A stretch of 64,000 nt of DNA from Latrodectus hesperus. Taxonomy: Eukaryota > Arthropoda > Arachnida > Araneae > Theridiidae. The position numbers and the translations under genes are program-made. The notes beneath the pieces are model-generated. The model saw only the letters and a program-made list of their open reading frames with translations. It ran no database searches and had not been told where the DNA came from. Every line of letters starts with the position of its first letter. Positions within the stretch are counted from its first letter, which is position 1. The DNA lies in assembly GCA_037975125.1 (NCBI GenBank), contig CM075862.1, forward strand, positions 38,139,524 to 38,203,523, given 5' to 3'. Positions 63,288 through 64,000 of the stretch are shown here, one piece after another.

Positions 63288-64000
63288 CGTAGGCCTGTCA
63301 GATGTGTTCTACTTACCGCAACTCACTATCACCTGCTGTTAGCCTGAAGTACAGAGCATGCATTATGGACACCACAACAGTGGTCTTGTGAGGTGATTTT
63401 CGACGAGTCCAGGTTTATCTTTCAGTCTGATTCTAACCGGACTTTCATATGGAGAGGGCCAGGTACCCGTTACCACCAAGAGAACACCACTGAACGACAC
63501 CGTTTCGGTGGTGCAGAAGATGCTCGTTTGGGGAGGAATTATTCTGGGTTACAGAACTAACCTGCATGTTCAGAATGTAACCATGACAGGCCACATCTAT
63601 CGGGATGTTATTCTGGAACAACATGTACGTAAGTTTCGGGGCGCCATCGATGCAGAATTTCTGTTTATGGATGACAACGATGGTCCTCACCGTGCAAACA
63701 TTTTAGACGAATGCCTTTAATCGGAGGATATCACCCGTATGGACTGGCCAGCATTCTCACCGGACTTGAATCCAATAGAGCATGAGTGGGACATGCTTGG
63801 CCGACGAATTGCCACCCGTTAACCCCCTTCCACATGTCTACCGGAATTTCTGAGACCACTGCTTGATGAGTGGTGTAATATTCCCCCAAGATCAGATCGT
63901 TAATTTGATACTCAGCATGCCTAGGCATTGTACGGCCTGTATTGCACGTCTAGGGGGCATACTATGTACTAACCATCATACCAACCATGTTATATTGGTT
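63288..64000 (+). pseudogene. Tc1/mariner transposase, copy 2, broken and cut by the window end
   Basis: Longer than copy 1 at the 5' side: FDESRFIFQSDS precedes TFIWRGPGTRY. After a frameshift near 63515 it reads MLVWGGIILGYRTNLHVQNV and VTMTGHIYRDVIL. The catalytic block is FMDDNDGPHRA (Arg-Pro replaced), then a stop at 63718-63720, MDWPAFSPDLNPIEHEW with the third acidic residue kept, and more stops. Nucleotide identity to copy 1 is high through ACCATCATACCAACCATG, so both come from one family. The right end lies beyond 64,000. Confidence 0.85.

Overview
The window is animal nuclear DNA, very AT-rich and mostly non-coding. Long (AT)n and (TG)n microsatellites, split genes, tRNA-derived SINEs, Tc1/mariner fragments, a Jockey/CR1-type LINE tail and a Ty3/gypsy element point to an arthropod. 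The style of the repeats suggests an arachnid, probably a spider; that is inference and no diagnostic gene confirms it. No bacterial, plasmid or CRISPR features were seen.

Layout. 1-12.4 kb: gene-poor AT-rich DNA with foldback repeats (about 6.27-6.45 kb; a perfect 29-bp-arm hairpin at 9.48 kb), two long (AT)n tracts and the left part of a diverged ~300-bp tandem array. 12,420-17,973: a full-length Ty3/gypsy retrotransposon with 342-bp LTRs, 4-bp ATAT target duplications, PBS, intact gag, broken pol and polypurine tract, inserted inside that array. Its LTR carries a tRNA-like Pol III A/B-box module. 18-27.3 kb: gene-poor AT-rich sequence with one GC-richer island at 24.96-25.2 kb. 27.3-29 kb: microsatellites, a SINE, and a decayed mariner-type transposase.

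29-64 kb is different: at least 22 copies of one tRNA-derived SINE (called SINE-1 here), mostly on the + strand, plus SINE-2 and SINE-3 families. In it lie one convincing host coding exon (SLC16/monocarboxylate transporter, 35,764-35,962, with splice donor), a SINE-LINE-SINE nest with readable target duplications (37.15-38.25 kb), a 682-bp DNA transposon with ~118-bp inverted ends (50,870-51,551), a THAP-domain relic (57.85-58.10 kb, minus), two copies of one Tc1 family (53.8 and 63.3 kb) and a ~125-bp-period tandem repeat (62.37-62.76 kb).

How it works together: only the SLC16 exon looks like a host gene, and the rest of that gene was not found in the following 28 kb, so the SINE-rich half may be its first intron. 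Everything else is mobile-element history. The gypsy element has intact gag but three separate lesions in pol. The SINE-1 tail resembles the 3' end of the LINE it is nested in, which suggests that LINE lineage as its mobilising partner.
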